From contig NZ_PUJW01000013.1 in assembly GCF_011189575.1 (NCBI RefSeq), forward strand, positions 62,001-126,000: a stretch of 64,000 nucleotides of DNA. The letters run 5' to 3'. The notes beneath the pieces are model-generated. The model did no database searches, was not told where the DNA came from, and was given only the letters and a program-made list of their open reading frames with translations. A program made the position numbers and the translations under genes. Origin of the DNA: Photorhabdus cinerea (GTDB taxonomy: Bacteria; Pseudomonadota; Gammaproteobacteria; Enterobacterales; Enterobacteriaceae). Positions 42,927 to 52,104 of the stretch are shown here, piece after piece. The first letter of the stretch is position 1. Every line of letters starts with the position of its first letter.

Positions 42927-43831
42927 GCGAACAAGAAACCTATTGCGGATTTGTTGCAATAGTTGGACGGCCTAATGTGGGGAAATCTACATTGCTGAAT
43001 CAGCTTTTGGGGCAGAAAGTATCTATCACTTCCCGTAAGCCACAGACTACCCGTCACCGTATTATGGGTATTCACACTGAGGGGCCTTATCAGACTATTT
43101 ATGTGGATACACCTGGATTGCATATTGAGGAAAAGCGGGCGATTAACCGTCTGATGAATCGTGCAGCCAGTAGTTCTATTGGTGATGTAGAGCTGGTCAT
43201 TTTTGTTGTTGAAGGTACTCATTGGACTCCAGATGACGAGATGGTGCTGAATAAACTGCGCAACTTGCGTTGCCCGGTTTTATTGGCTATCAATAAAGTG
43301 GATAACCTGATTGATAAAGCTATCCTGTTGCCACATATTGGTTTCCTCAGCAAACAGATGAACTTTCTTGATGTTGTACCGATGAGCGCGGAGAAAGGCA
43401 TGAACGTAGACACGATTGCAAAGATTGTGCGCGGACATATGCCGAAAGCAACTCACCATTTCCCGGAAGATTATATTACTGACCGTTCTCAGCGTTTTAT
43501 GGCTTCTGAAATTATCCGCGAAAAACTCATGCGTTTTCTCGGTGATGAATTGCCATATTCTGTCACGGTGGAAATTGAACAATTCATAGCCAATGAGCGC
43601 GGCGGTTACAATATTCACGGTTTGATTCTGGTTGAACGTGACGGCCAGAAGAAAATGGTCATTGGTAATAAAGGGAGTAAAATCAAAACCATTGGTATTG
43701 AAGCCCGTCAGGACATGGAAAGGCTGTTTGATGTTAAAGTCCACTTGGAACTGTGGGTTAAAGTTAAAGCAGGTTGGGCTGATGACGAGCGGGCGCTGCG
43801 GAGCCTGGGTTACGTCGATGATTTGAAATAA
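42923..43831 (+). CDS. era: GTPase Era
   Basis: 302 aa. Essential GTPase needed for 16S rRNA maturation and 30S assembly. G1 GRPNVGKST, G3 DTPGLHIEEKRAINRLM, G4 NKVDN; C-terminal KH domain (GQKKMVIGNKGSKIKTIGIE) that binds the 3' end of 16S rRNA. Start overlaps the rnc stop, giving tight translational coupling as in other enterobacteria. Confidence 0.98.
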   Translation: MSEQETYCGFVAIVGRPNVGKSTLLNQLLGQKVSITSRKPQTTRHRIMGIHTEGPYQTIYVDTPGLHIEEKRAINRLMNRAASSSIGDVELVIFVVEGTHWTPDDEMVLNKLRNLRCPVLLAINKVDNLIDKAILLPHIGFLSKQMNFLDVVPMSAEKGMNVDTIAKIVRGHMPKATHHFPEDYITDRSQRFMASEIIREKLMRFLGDELPYSVTVEIEQFIANERGGYNIHGLILVERDGQKKMVIGNKGSKIKTIGIEARQDMERLFDVKVHLELWVKVKAGWADDERALRSLGYVDDLK

Positions 43832-43841
43832 GGCGTTGCCG

Positions 43842-44567
43842 GTGGACGGTTGGCAGCGTGCTTTTATTCTTCATAGGCGCCCTTACAGTGAAACCAGTTT
43901 GTTACTGGATCTTTTTACTGAAAATGAAGGGCGGATCAGTGTGTTGGCTAAAGGTGCGCGCAGCCGTCGTTCCAATTTAAAAGGCTGCTTGCAGCCATTT
44001 ACCCCGTTGTTGATGCGTTGGAGTGGGCGGGGTGTAGTTAAGACGCTGCGTGATGCCGATCCTATTTCTTTAACTCTTCCTCTTACTGGCAGTGTGCTGT
44101 ACAGCGGTTTATATGTTAATGAATTGCTGTCGAGAGTGCTTGAACAAGGAACGGCTTATCCGGCTCTATTCTTTGATTACCTTCAATGTTTACAAATTCT
44201 TGCTGCCAGTGAATATACACCAGAACATGCATTACGCCGGTTTGAGCTGGCGTTGCTGGCAAATCTTGGTTATGGCGTTGATTATCTTCATTGTGCGGGA
44301 AGTGGTGAACCTGTGACCGATACAATGACCTACCGTTATAGAGAAGAAAAAGGATTTATCGCTAGTCTGATTATTGATCATTACAGTTTTACCGGGCGTG
44401 AATTGAAATCACTGGCAACCCGTGAATTCCCTGACCCGGCAACATTGAAAACAGCAAAGCGTTTCACTCGTATTGCACTGAAACCTTACCTTGGTGGTAA
44501 TCCTTTAAAAAGTCGTGAACTGTTCCGGCAGTTTGTACGTAAGAAACCGGAAGAGAAAGAAAACTAA
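43842..44567 (+). CDS. recO: DNA repair protein RecO
   Basis: 241 aa from a GTG (MDGWQRAFILHRRPYSETSL) preceded by AAGG at 8-nt spacing; a TTG two codons upstream is a weaker choice. RecO has an N-terminal OB fold and with RecR loads RecA on SSB-coated gaps. Conserved LKGCLQPFTPLLMRWSGRG, SGLYVNELLSRVL, HCAGSGEPVTDTMTYRYREE and a final LGGNPLKSRELFRQF. Fourth gene from the rnc promoter, 10 nt after era. Confidence 0.95.
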   Translation: MDGWQRAFILHRRPYSETSLLLDLFTENEGRISVLAKGARSRRSNLKGCLQPFTPLLMRWSGRGVVKTLRDADPISLTLPLTGSVLYSGLYVNELLSRVLEQGTAYPALFFDYLQCLQILAASEYTPEHALRRFELALLANLGYGVDYLHCAGSGEPVTDTMTYRYREEKGFIASLIIDHYSFTGRELKSLATREFPDPATLKTAKRFTRIALKPYLGGNPLKSRELFRQFVRKKPEEKEN

Positions 44568-44636
44568 TGAATTTGTTCCCCTTCATGATGGAAAGTGTAA
44601 ACTTATTATCATTCAATACGACTACAGGAGATAAAT

Positions 44637-45368
44637 ATGGCTGAGGTATTGCTAGGTGTTAATATCGATCACATTGCGACAGTGCGTAATGCTCGTGGCA
44701 CAAATTACCCAGATCCGGTTCAGGCAGCTTTTATTGCGGAACAGGCTGGTGCAGATGGTATTACCATTCATTTGCGTGAAGATCGCCGTCATATTACTGA
44801 TCGGGATGTTGAACTATTGAGTCAAACTATCCAGACCCGGATGAACCTTGAAATGGCTGTGACAGATGAAATGGTGGATATTGCCTGTCGCATCAAACCT
44901 GAATTTTGTTGTTTGGTACCTGAAAAGCGGCAGGAAGTGACAACAGAAGGTGGTTTAGATGTTGTTGGTCAGAAAGATAAGGTTATGGCGGCGGTTAAAC
45001 GTCTGTCTGAAGCGGGTATTCTTGTTTCTCTGTTTATTGATGCGGATCACCAACAAATAGATGCGGCCAGAGAAGTTGGTGCGCCTTTTATTGAGATTCA
45101 CACCGGCGCTTATGCTGATGCAGAAAATGAAATTGAACAGGAAAAAGAGTTCCAGCGTATTAAAAAGGCCGCGACCTATGCTGCGGGTATTGGGCTGACG
45201 GTTAATGCGGGTCATGGGCTGACGTATCATAATGTACAACGTATTGCGGCTCTGCCGGAAATTTATGAATTGAATATTGGTCATGCCATTATCGGGCGGG
45301 CGGTATTCAGTGGCTTGACTGCTGCTGTAGCAGATATGAAAACTCAAATGCGGAAAGCGCGTGGTTAA
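44637..45368 (+). CDS. pdxJ: Pyridoxine 5'-phosphate synthase
   Basis: 243 aa TIM-barrel enzyme that condenses 1-deoxyxylulose 5-phosphate with 3-amino-2-oxopropyl phosphate to make pyridoxine 5'-phosphate. Features: LLGVNIDHIATVRNARGTNY, GADGITIHLREDRRHI, PEKRQEVTTEGGLDV, EIHTGAYAD and GLTVNAGHGLTYHN. Ribosome-binding site AGGAG. One-base overlap with acpS. Confidence 0.98.
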   Translation: MAEVLLGVNIDHIATVRNARGTNYPDPVQAAFIAEQAGADGITIHLREDRRHITDRDVELLSQTIQTRMNLEMAVTDEMVDIACRIKPEFCCLVPEKRQEVTTEGGLDVVGQKDKVMAAVKRLSEAGILVSLFIDADHQQIDAAREVGAPFIEIHTGAYADAENEIEQEKEFQRIKKAATYAAGIGLTVNAGHGLTYHNVQRIAALPEIYELNIGHAIIGRAVFSGLTAAVADMKTQMRKARG

Positions 45369-45748
45369 TGGCTATTATCGGCTTGGGCACGGATATTGTT
45401 GAAATTGCTCGTATTGAGGGGGTTGTTGAGCGCTCAGGTGAGCGCTTGGCAAAACGTATTCTCAGTGAATCAGAATGGAAACAATATCAGCAACATGAAA
45501 AACCGGTTCGTTTTCTGGCTAAGCGTTTTGCGGTAAAAGAAGCGGCAGCAAAAGCGCTGGGAACGGGTATCCGTAATGGGCTGGCATTTAACCAGTTTGA
45601 AGTGGTTAATGATGCTCTGGGAAAACCGACTTTGCGGCTCTATGGTGCAGCAGCAGAATTGGCTCAGAAACTGGGAGCTATGTCTTTGCATGTGACATTG
45701 GCCGATGAGCGCCGCTATGCTTGTGCGACCGTTATTTTAGAGAGTTAA
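45368..45748 (+). CDS. acpS: Holo-[acyl-carrier-protein] synthase
   Basis: 126 aa. Transfers 4'-phosphopantetheine from CoA to apo-ACP. Metal-binding GLGTDIVEIARIE and the RFAVKEAAAKALGTGIRNG motif are intact; standard length. Coupled to pdxJ through a one-base overlap, and convergent with yfhL (2 nt between stops). Confidence 0.97.
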   Translation: MAIIGLGTDIVEIARIEGVVERSGERLAKRILSESEWKQYQQHEKPVRFLAKRFAVKEAAAKALGTGIRNGLAFNQFEVVNDALGKPTLRLYGAAAELAQKLGAMSLHVTLADERRYACATVILES

Positions 45749-45750
45749 TT

Positions 45751-46011
45751 TTAGATTTTATCTGCATGATGCAGTAATACAAATTTATCCCATAATTGCT
45801 CTTTTGTTTCTTGTCGGTCTGGATCGGTAATAATGGTATTATTTATCGGACAGACTGATTGGCAAGTTGGGGCATCATAATGACCGATACATTCGGTACA
45901 ACGCTCAGAATCGATTTCATAAATTTCATCTCCCATTGATATAGCCTGATTGGGACATTCAGGTTCACACATATCACAATTGGTACAGCTCTTTTTGATT
46001 AATAACGACAT
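45751..46011 (-). CDS. yfhL: YfhL family 4Fe-4S dicluster ferredoxin
   Basis: 86 aa. Two cluster motifs: CTNCDMCEPECP (residues about 9-20) and CTECIGHYDAPTCQSVCP (about 38-55), the second with the characteristic insertion of this ferredoxin family. A low-potential electron carrier. It closes the conserved rnc-to-yfhL block; beyond it begins the orphan fibre array, inserted where E. coli has different genes. Confidence 0.94.
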   Translation of the reverse strand: MSLLIKKSCTNCDMCEPECPNQAISMGDEIYEIDSERCTECIGHYDAPTCQSVCPINNTIITDPDRQETKEQLWDKFVLLHHADKI

Positions 46012-46463
46012 TTTAATAAATTAACTTATTTTTTGTTTTAAATCAGTGTGTTATTGATGGTTTTTATTCCTTGCTATTACACACTTCTTATATTTCTATA
46101 CAGCATAAATTACATTGAAAAACCAAGTCTAGCAACACTAAACCACAACACATGAGATTTTTTATCTTAGAAAACCTTTATGTATGAGCTTTATTACCCG
46201 GTTAGCTATATAAAGGAATTTCAATAATGTACAAGGTCACCAATATTTCATGGGCTAATAAGTCTTGGGGGAGAATAGTTCGAATTATAACAGAATATTT
46301 ATGGCTGTAGTATTAGCAATAATAAAATAATTAAGACCGAGCACTATCCTGATCCCGGTCTTTTTGTTGATTACGATAATTTTGTAATTGACTAATAAAA
46401 TTCCTATTATTTATCAAGATAATTCTAAAGTCTGAGATAGATAACAACTATGAATGTTGAAAG
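46012..46463. other. Noncoding flank with a tfa remnant
   Basis: Upstream region of yfhL, then a terminator-like stem (AAGACCG/CGGTCTT at 46333-46362) identical in type to those of the other fibre cassettes. After it, about 35 bases (46363-46400) match the 3' ends of the intact tfa genes (GATTACGATAATTTTGTAAT). So the first cassette once had a tfa gene that was almost entirely deleted. Confidence 0.6.
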
Positions 46464-47294
46464 TTAGTTATCTGATACCCCTACTACGAATATGCGTACA
46501 GGCGGAAGGCTTGTACTGCGAGAGTACCAATGTGATATTATTACTAGATTTTCTTTATTGATTTTTAATATATCAGCTCCTTCACCATAGTTACCGCCAT
46601 TGATATATCCACCCATACTTGAAAGTATAGCATGAGGTTCATAAGAGTATGCAATTGGGTATGTGATAGTGAATTTCTCCTCGTTAGCTAAATTTGGAGC
46701 CTTTGCATATACAGATTGAAATAAGATATATTTTCTCTCTAATCCGCTCAAAAATGGAATTTTAAGAGTCATGAAGTTATCCCCTTGTGTAAACAAAGGA
46801 GTACCTGCCAATAATAATTCCAATAAACCGAGATTTTTCACAAACTCATTTTTATTGGGAATATCTGCACCATTTTGGTTTTTGGCCAATCTGCCATTAG
46901 CATTATCATTTACATCGGAAACAAGTTTCTGCGTTGCAGCCAGTGTATGACTATTGCCAATAATATCTGTGAGTTGAACAATACCTTTTTGTGTTAATGA
47001 GGCATCAGGAATTTTTGTTGTGATTTTTTGTTCTAACGCTTTATTTAATTGTGCAGTGAGTTTGGTTATATTACCATCATCCAAAACATCACTGCCAGAT
47101 TCTGTCGCAATAAAATCAGCTACAACAGATGATATTGTTGATGACTGACGTAATGCCTTATTTAATACATGCGTGGTAAGACCGTCTGGTGAAAACCCAG
47201 TCCGCAATTCTGGACTGTTTTCATATAAATTTTGATCCACCACATTAGCACCATTGCTAATAGAAAACGCTTTAAAATCATTCTTTGGATTCAT
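46464..47294 (-). CDS. Orphan phage tail fibre protein, cassette 1 (tfa lost)
   Basis: 276 aa. Shares its first about 165 residues with the neighbouring fibre genes (NDFKAFSISNGANVVDQNLY; TTHVLNKALRQSSTISSVVA; ASLTQKGIVQLTDIIGNSHT; NANGRLAKNQNGADIPNK). From about residue 170 the C-terminal tip is unique to this copy (FLSGLERKYILFQSVYAK; IISHWYSRSTSLPPVRIFVV). Constant base plus variable tip is the usual pattern for host-range switching by fibre exchange. No baseplate or sheath genes lie nearby, so the fibre would have to serve another particle. Confidence 0.75.
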   Translation of the reverse strand: MNPKNDFKAFSISNGANVVDQNLYENSPELRTGFSPDGLTTHVLNKALRQSSTISSVVADFIATESGSDVLDDGNITKLTAQLNKALEQKITTKIPDASLTQKGIVQLTDIIGNSHTLAATQKLVSDVNDNANGRLAKNQNGADIPNKNEFVKNLGLLELLLAGTPLFTQGDNFMTLKIPFLSGLERKYILFQSVYAKAPNLANEEKFTITYPIAYSYEPHAILSSMGGYINGGNYGEGADILKINKENLVIISHWYSRSTSLPPVRIFVVGVSDN

Positions 47295-47643
47295 ATCAAT
47301 TTTCCTAAGGTTTAATAGTGGGTTTATAGTAATATCTTAAATTATTGTAAGGATAATTTACTGCCTCTTATAGTTTAAGGATAAAAAACAATAATTAAAT
47401 GTTTTTATAACTTATGGTTTTAATTGTTTTTATATGCTTTTAGCAATAAAAAATTCGATACTATCTAAGTAATTAATACTTATTTTATAGAAACTATCTT
47501 AAGTAATTTCCCTATTGGAATATTCATTATGGAAAGTAGATTTCAATAATGTTCGTAGTCACTAATATCGTATGGAGAATAGTTAGAATGATAACAAAAT
47601 ATTTATTGTTGTTGTGCTGGCAATAATACAATAACAGAATGAT

Positions 47644-47675
47644 AAAGACCGGGTTCTACCTTTATTCCGGTCTTT
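47644..47675. terminator. Terminator of cassette 2
   Basis: Stem AAAGACCGG/CCGGTCTTT (9 bp) with a T-run on the plus strand and a weaker one on the minus strand; sits 8 nt past the tfa stop. The same element recurs in all three tandem cassettes. Confidence 0.7.
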
Positions 47676-47682
47676 TTATTAG

Positions 47683-48117
47683 TTACGATAATGGTTGAAT
47701 TGGCCAGTCAATTTCCGGTGCTTTTGAAGTATCAACTCGGTTAAGCATCACGCGGTATTTTTTCCATTCTTTAAATAATAACGTTTCTTCATCTGTTGCT
47801 ATATCAAGTTCTACCGCATCAGCCAGTGGCATTATTTCTTTATTTGCGAGAGATATAAATTGCTTTCTTTGGATTTCTGCAATAGATATCAATTCCTCTT
47901 TCGTTGGAGGTGGAATATCTTCCCAGCAGGGAAGACCATTTTCGTCAGAGGAAAGTATTTTTCCTGTGGGTGGCATTCCCGAAAATTCATTGAATATGTC
48001 ATCAGTTACAGGTATAGGATCATTTGGCCATGAGCCGGCTTCAATATAATCCTGTTGTAATGATAGTGGATAAAATGATTTATTTAATGCACTGAATACA
48101 TAGTTTTTATTGTTCAT
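47683..48117 (-). CDS. Tail fibre assembly protein (Tfa), cassette 2
   Basis: 144 aa. MNNKNYVFSALNKSFYPLSL start, GLPCWEDIPPPTKEEL linker, and the conserved C-terminal KKYRVMLNRVDTSKAPEIDW. Chaperone for the cassette 2 fibre. It begins 48 nt after that fibre's stop. It is about 87 percent similar by eye to the cassette 3 copy; the few differences cluster in the N-terminal half. Confidence 0.85.
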   Translation of the reverse strand: MNNKNYVFSALNKSFYPLSLQQDYIEAGSWPNDPIPVTDDIFNEFSGMPPTGKILSSDENGLPCWEDIPPPTKEELISIAEIQRKQFISLANKEIMPLADAVELDIATDEETLLFKEWKKYRVMLNRVDTSKAPEIDWPIQPLS

Positions 48118-48165
48118 AATTTCCTGCCAACTTTAATTAGATAATCGTCAATTTGATTTTTTAAA

Positions 48166-48888
48166 TTAATATCCTATTGCTATAAAAAATGTTTCAACAT
48201 AGGGGGTGTAAGGAGTATTACTTCTATAACACCGAAACTGACTCTGATTTTCTATTTTTGTTCCAAATATTCCGGCTGAGCCGGGGTCCCAACCATAGTG
48301 AGTTAATGTGATGCTAAAACATTTATTTGGGAATGGTATTGGAAAGCTATTAAGATATCCGCTATTCGGTTGTCCACTTCCACCGAAAGAAACTAGTGCT
48401 ATTCCCCACATTATAATTAGACCTGAAGGTAACTTTTGCCAACCATTCTGAGCCAGGTTTGCGGTGAAAGACGACATATTTGGAATTTGATTAATTCTAT
48501 CATTTATATTGGAGACAAGTTTCTGCGTTGCAGCCAATGTATTGCTATTGCCAATTACATCGGTGAGTTGAACAACGCCTTTCTGTGTTAATGAAGCATC
48601 GGGAATTTTTGTTGTAATTTTTTTTTCTAACGCTTTATTTAATTGTGCAGTGAGTTTGGTTATATTACCATCATCCAAAACATCACTGCCAGATTCTGTC
48701 GCAATAAAATCAGCTACAACAGAGGATATCGTTGATGACTGGCGTAATGCTTTATTTAGTACATGCGTGGTAATACCTTCTGGTGGAAACCCAGTTCGCA
48801 ATTCTGGACTATTCTCATATAAATTTTGATCCACTACATTAGCACCATCTTTAATAGAGAACGCTTTAAAATCATTCTTGAGATTCAT
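48166..48888 (-). CDS. Orphan phage tail fibre protein, cassette 2
   Basis: 240 aa. Common N-terminal part (MNLKNDFKAFSIKDGANVVD to NTLAATQKLVS, about 1-130), then a short linker and a gp53-like receptor-binding C-terminus (NGWQKLPSGLIIMWGIA; FPIPFPNKCFSITLTHYGW; FFIAIGY end). This GWQKLPSG...WG...AIGY pattern is the tip domain seen in many contractile-phage and tailocin fibres. It lacks the NGADIP-containing insert found in cassettes 1 and 3, so it is shorter. Confidence 0.8.
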   Translation of the reverse strand: MNLKNDFKAFSIKDGANVVDQNLYENSPELRTGFPPEGITTHVLNKALRQSSTISSVVADFIATESGSDVLDDGNITKLTAQLNKALEKKITTKIPDASLTQKGVVQLTDVIGNSNTLAATQKLVSNINDRINQIPNMSSFTANLAQNGWQKLPSGLIIMWGIALVSFGGSGQPNSGYLNSFPIPFPNKCFSITLTHYGWDPGSAGIFGTKIENQSQFRCYRSNTPYTPYVETFFIAIGY

Positions 48889-49248
48889 ATATATTTCCCT
48901 AAAGTTCTATAGATAATATCTTAAATTATTGAAGGGATAATTTCCCAACGCTCATAGTCTAGAGATAAAAAAGAATAATTAAATATCTTTATAACTTATA
49001 GGGTTAATTGTTTTTCGTATGTTTTGAGTAATAAATGATTAAATGTTTTTCAATTTAAAGAATTAATATCCAAGTAATTAACACTTATTTTATATAGACT
49101 ATATTAAATAATTTCCATATTTAAAGGTTTATACTGGAAAGTAGATTTCAATGACGGGAAAGAACACTAATATTGCATGGAAAATAATTAGGATGATAAC
49201 AGAATATTTACTGCTGTTGTGCTGGCAATAATACAATAACAAAATGAT

Positions 49249-49280
49249 AAAGACCGGGTTCTTCCTGAATCCCGGCCTTT
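49249..49280. terminator. Terminator of cassette 3
   Basis: Stem AAAGACCGGG/CCCGGCCTTT followed by T residues, 8 nt past the cassette 3 tfa stop; homologous to the element at 47644. Confidence 0.7.
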
Positions 49281-49288
49281 TTTATTAA

Positions 49289-49723
49289 TTACGATAATGG
49301 TGCAATTGGCCAGTCAATTTCCGGTGCTTTCGAAGTATCAACCCGGTTAAGCATGACGCGGTATTTTTTCCATTCTTTAAGTGATAACGTTTCTTCATCT
49401 GTTGCTATATCAAGTTCTACTGCATCAGCCAGTGGCGTTATTTTTTTATTTGCGAGAGATATAAATTTCTTTCTTTGGATTTCCGCAATAGATATCAATT
49501 CCTCTTTCGTTGGTAGAGGAATATCCTCCCAGTAGGGAAGGCCATCTTCGCCAGAGGAACGTATTTTTCCTTTGGGCGGTATTCCCGAAAATTCATTGAA
49601 TATGTCATCAGTTACAGGTACAGGGTCATTTGGCCATGTACCCGATTTAATATAATCTTGCTGTAATGATATCGGATAAAATGCTTTATTTAATGCACTG
49701 AATACATAGTTTTTATTGTTCAT
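49289..49723 (-). CDS. Tail fibre assembly protein (Tfa), cassette 3
   Basis: 144 aa, closely related to the cassette 2 Tfa (MNNKNYVFSALNKAFYPISL; KKYRVMLNRVDTSKAPEIDW). Its start lies one base from the fibre stop, tighter than in cassette 2. Likely a dedicated folding chaperone for the cassette 3 tip. Confidence 0.85.
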   Translation of the reverse strand: MNNKNYVFSALNKAFYPISLQQDYIKSGTWPNDPVPVTDDIFNEFSGIPPKGKIRSSGEDGLPYWEDIPLPTKEELISIAEIQRKKFISLANKKITPLADAVELDIATDEETLSLKEWKKYRVMLNRVDTSKAPEIDWPIAPLS

Positions 49724-49724
49724 A

Positions 49725-50552
49725 TTAATACCCTATTGCTCTATAAAATGCTGCTACAGGAATTTGTAAATTTGGAATACTGCTAAAACATTGGAATTGG
49801 CCATTATTGACCATTATTATTGAAAATGTGCCAGCATGTTGAGGGGCGTTACCAACGTGAGTTAACGTGACGTTGAGACATGTATTCGGGAATGGGATTG
49901 GAAAGTTATTTAAAGCACCAGGTTCGGCATAAGCATTGCCTTTAACTGATGCTATTCCCCACATTTCAATTAAACCCGAAGGTAGTTTTTGCCATCCGAC
50001 TTGATTCAGGTTAGCGGTGAAAAATGACATATCAGGCACCTGATTTTCACTATTCCCTATCGTTATCTTTGTTGTATCTGATAAACCAAGGTTCTTTATA
50101 AATTCAGCTTTATCAGGAATGTCTGCGCCGTTTTGGTCTTTTGCCAGTCGATTATTAGCATTATCATTTACATCAGAAACAAGCTTCTGAGTTGGAGCGA
50201 GTGTATTACTGTTGCCTATTTGGTCTGTGAGTTGAATAATTCCTTTTTCTGTTAATGAGGCATCGCGAGTTTCTGTTGTGTTTTTTTGTTCTAACGCTTT
50301 CTTGAATTGGGCGGTGAGTTTGTCTATATCCCCATTATCCAGAACATCATCGCCAGATTGTGTTGCGATAAAATTAGCGACGACAGTGGATATGGTTGAC
50401 GACTGACGTAATGCCTTATTTAATAGTTCGGCGGTAATATTTCCTGTTGGAAACCCAGTTTGCAAATTTTGATCTTTTTCATATATTTCTTGATTCACTA
50501 TATTTGCATTTTCACTAATAGAAAAAGCCTTGAAATCATTCTTTTGACTCAT
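49725..50552 (-). CDS. Orphan phage tail fibre protein, cassette 3
   Basis: 275 aa. Constant region more diverged than in cassettes 1 and 2 (MSQKNDFKAFSISENANIVN; GFPTGNITAELLNKALRQSS), keeps the NGADIPDKAEFIKNLGL insert, and ends in a gp53-like tip (GWQKLPSGLIEMWGIASVKG; FYRAIGY). First gene of the minus-strand array, facing the inverted copy at 51281 across about 730 bases. Confidence 0.8.
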   Translation of the reverse strand: MSQKNDFKAFSISENANIVNQEIYEKDQNLQTGFPTGNITAELLNKALRQSSTISTVVANFIATQSGDDVLDNGDIDKLTAQFKKALEQKNTTETRDASLTEKGIIQLTDQIGNSNTLAPTQKLVSDVNDNANNRLAKDQNGADIPDKAEFIKNLGLSDTTKITIGNSENQVPDMSFFTANLNQVGWQKLPSGLIEMWGIASVKGNAYAEPGALNNFPIPFPNTCLNVTLTHVGNAPQHAGTFSIIMVNNGQFQCFSSIPNLQIPVAAFYRAIGY

Positions 50553-51280
50553 ATATTTTCTCCAATTAAGTACTGCATTTTATAAGCAATATAGTGAATT
50601 TTTATAGAAATAATTTTTCCCTATTCACGCCGGCTATAGTTTAGTGAGAAAAAAGAATAATGGAATATTCTTATAACTTATGGGGTTAACTATTTTTATA
50701 TAATTGGCGGTAATAAGTGTTTTAATGTTTTGTAATCTGAAATATATCTAAACTATTTGTATTTAATGTTTGAAAATGATTTCTATTAATTCCATTTAGG
50801 GTCTGAAAAGGTTGGGTGATTGCTATTATCTAAGTCTGTTTTTTCTAATTATCTGTAGTAGGTGTGTATAATATTGCTCAATAATATGAATTTCATTGCT
50901 GATATTAAGATGTCAATGTTGAGTTATATTTTTTTGATAAGGCTAAAATAAATGTTTTAATAAATAAAATCTATTCTATCTATGTGATTGACTGTATTAA
51001 ATTGCAATAATATTTTCATTAATAAAGTCTCATTTATTAACTGGGGGAGTTATGTGGTATGACTGAATTGGTTTAATCTTATCGAATTTGTAATAATTAT
51101 GAAGTTATTTATATTCATATAAAGGAGTTGGTTGGGTTAAATTAATCATTTTATTTTTTTAATAAAATGATTATTAAAACCAATTCATTGATTGTTTATC
51201 TATTTATGCTAGATTGATTTTTGTAAATTTCCATATGAATGAGTTTTTAATCAATAATATATTTTAGGTTAGGAGGATAA
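50553..51280. other. AT-rich divergent intergenic region of the fibre array
   Basis: No gene is seen. Both flanking fibre genes point outwards, so the region must hold their promoters. A TTAATTAA-rich stretch precedes 51281, where GGAGGA provides a ribosome-binding site. I found no invertase gene or recombination-site-like dyad with confidence. Confidence 0.5.
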
Positions 51281-51877
51281 ATGAGTAATAAGAATGATTT
51301 TAAAGCTTTTTCTATTAGAGATGGTGCTAATGTGGTGGATCAAGATTTATATGAAAATAGTTCAGAGTTGCAATCTGGATTTCCCCCAGTAGGTCTTACC
51401 ACGCATGTATTAAATAAGGCGTTACGCCAGTCGTCCACAATAGCTTCTGTCGTGGCTAATTTTATGTCAACGCAGTGTGAAAAGGATGTTCTGGATAATG
51501 GCGATTTGGCAACACTTAATAAGACTTTTACTGATTCATTACAGTGCCATATGAAAAAACAATATCCTGGTAGCCTGTCACCTAACGGTTATCAACAACT
51601 GCCAGGTGGATTAATACTTCAATGGGGAAGACATAATTTTACTCCATTAGCGATAAACAAAGTTATTTTACCAACACCTTTTAAGCATGGTTGTCTGAGG
51701 GTTTTTATGTCACCTGTTGGTGATTGGATATTTCCGATGTCAGCAGCAACTAACGGGACATTGAATACTTTTAACTCCTGGGTTGCTGCGCGAACTATTA
51801 ATGCTTATGGAACTGAAATCAGATTATCTGCTAATGATACTTATGTATATGGAGATTATTTCGCAATCGGTTATTAA
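51281..51877 (+). CDS. Orphan phage tail fibre protein, inverted copy
   Basis: 198 aa on the plus strand. The first about 80 residues equal the constant region (MSNKNDFKAFSIRDGANVVD; TTHVLNKALRQSSTIASVVA). It then skips the repeat-linker region and goes to a different gp53-like tip (NGYQQLPGGLILQWGRHNFT; DYFAIGY). No tfa follows; a terminator lies 31 nt downstream. Internal deletion between constant part and tip is probable. Confidence 0.75.
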   Translation: MSNKNDFKAFSIRDGANVVDQDLYENSSELQSGFPPVGLTTHVLNKALRQSSTIASVVANFMSTQCEKDVLDNGDLATLNKTFTDSLQCHMKKQYPGSLSPNGYQQLPGGLILQWGRHNFTPLAINKVILPTPFKHGCLRVFMSPVGDWIFPMSAATNGTLNTFNSWVAARTINAYGTEIRLSANDTYVYGDYFAIGY

Positions 51878-51907
51878 TTAACATTGCAAAAATAAATAAT
51901 AAAAATA

Positions 51908-51936
51908 AGCCGGATTTATTCCGGCTTTGTTTTTTT
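51908..51936 (+). terminator. Intrinsic terminator after the inverted fibre gene
   Basis: Stem AGCCGG/CCGGCT with an ATTTATT loop followed by a T-rich run. Confidence 0.8.
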
Positions 51937-52104
51937 ATTTTTAAATATATTGTGTGAATTGATTTTGGGAATATTGCAGTGACATAAAATATTTTAAATA
52001 ATATCAGATATCTATTTTCATGGAAATGATAAGTAAATATATCTGGAAAATAGGAAAAATAAATCGTTATAATTGTCCCTGATATAGTGAAGAGAGATAC
52101 CGTA

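Larger units (their letters stand above)
46464..50552 (-). repeat. Tandem array of three fibre(-tfa) cassettes
   Basis: Each unit of about 1.4-1.6 kb has an AT-rich upstream segment (compare 47370-47500, 48950-49110 and 50630-50780, all containing a TATAACTTATGG-like core), a fibre gene with a shared 5' part, a tfa gene (deleted in unit 1) and a GACCGG-stem terminator. Homology outside the genes shows that the units arose by duplication rather than separate insertion. Confidence 0.75.

Noticed and set aside
46464..51877. Phase-variable inversion system with a dedicated invertase
   Set aside because: No Gin/Hin-type recombinase gene and no convincing crossover-site dyads are present in the window, so only passive homologous inversion is proposed.
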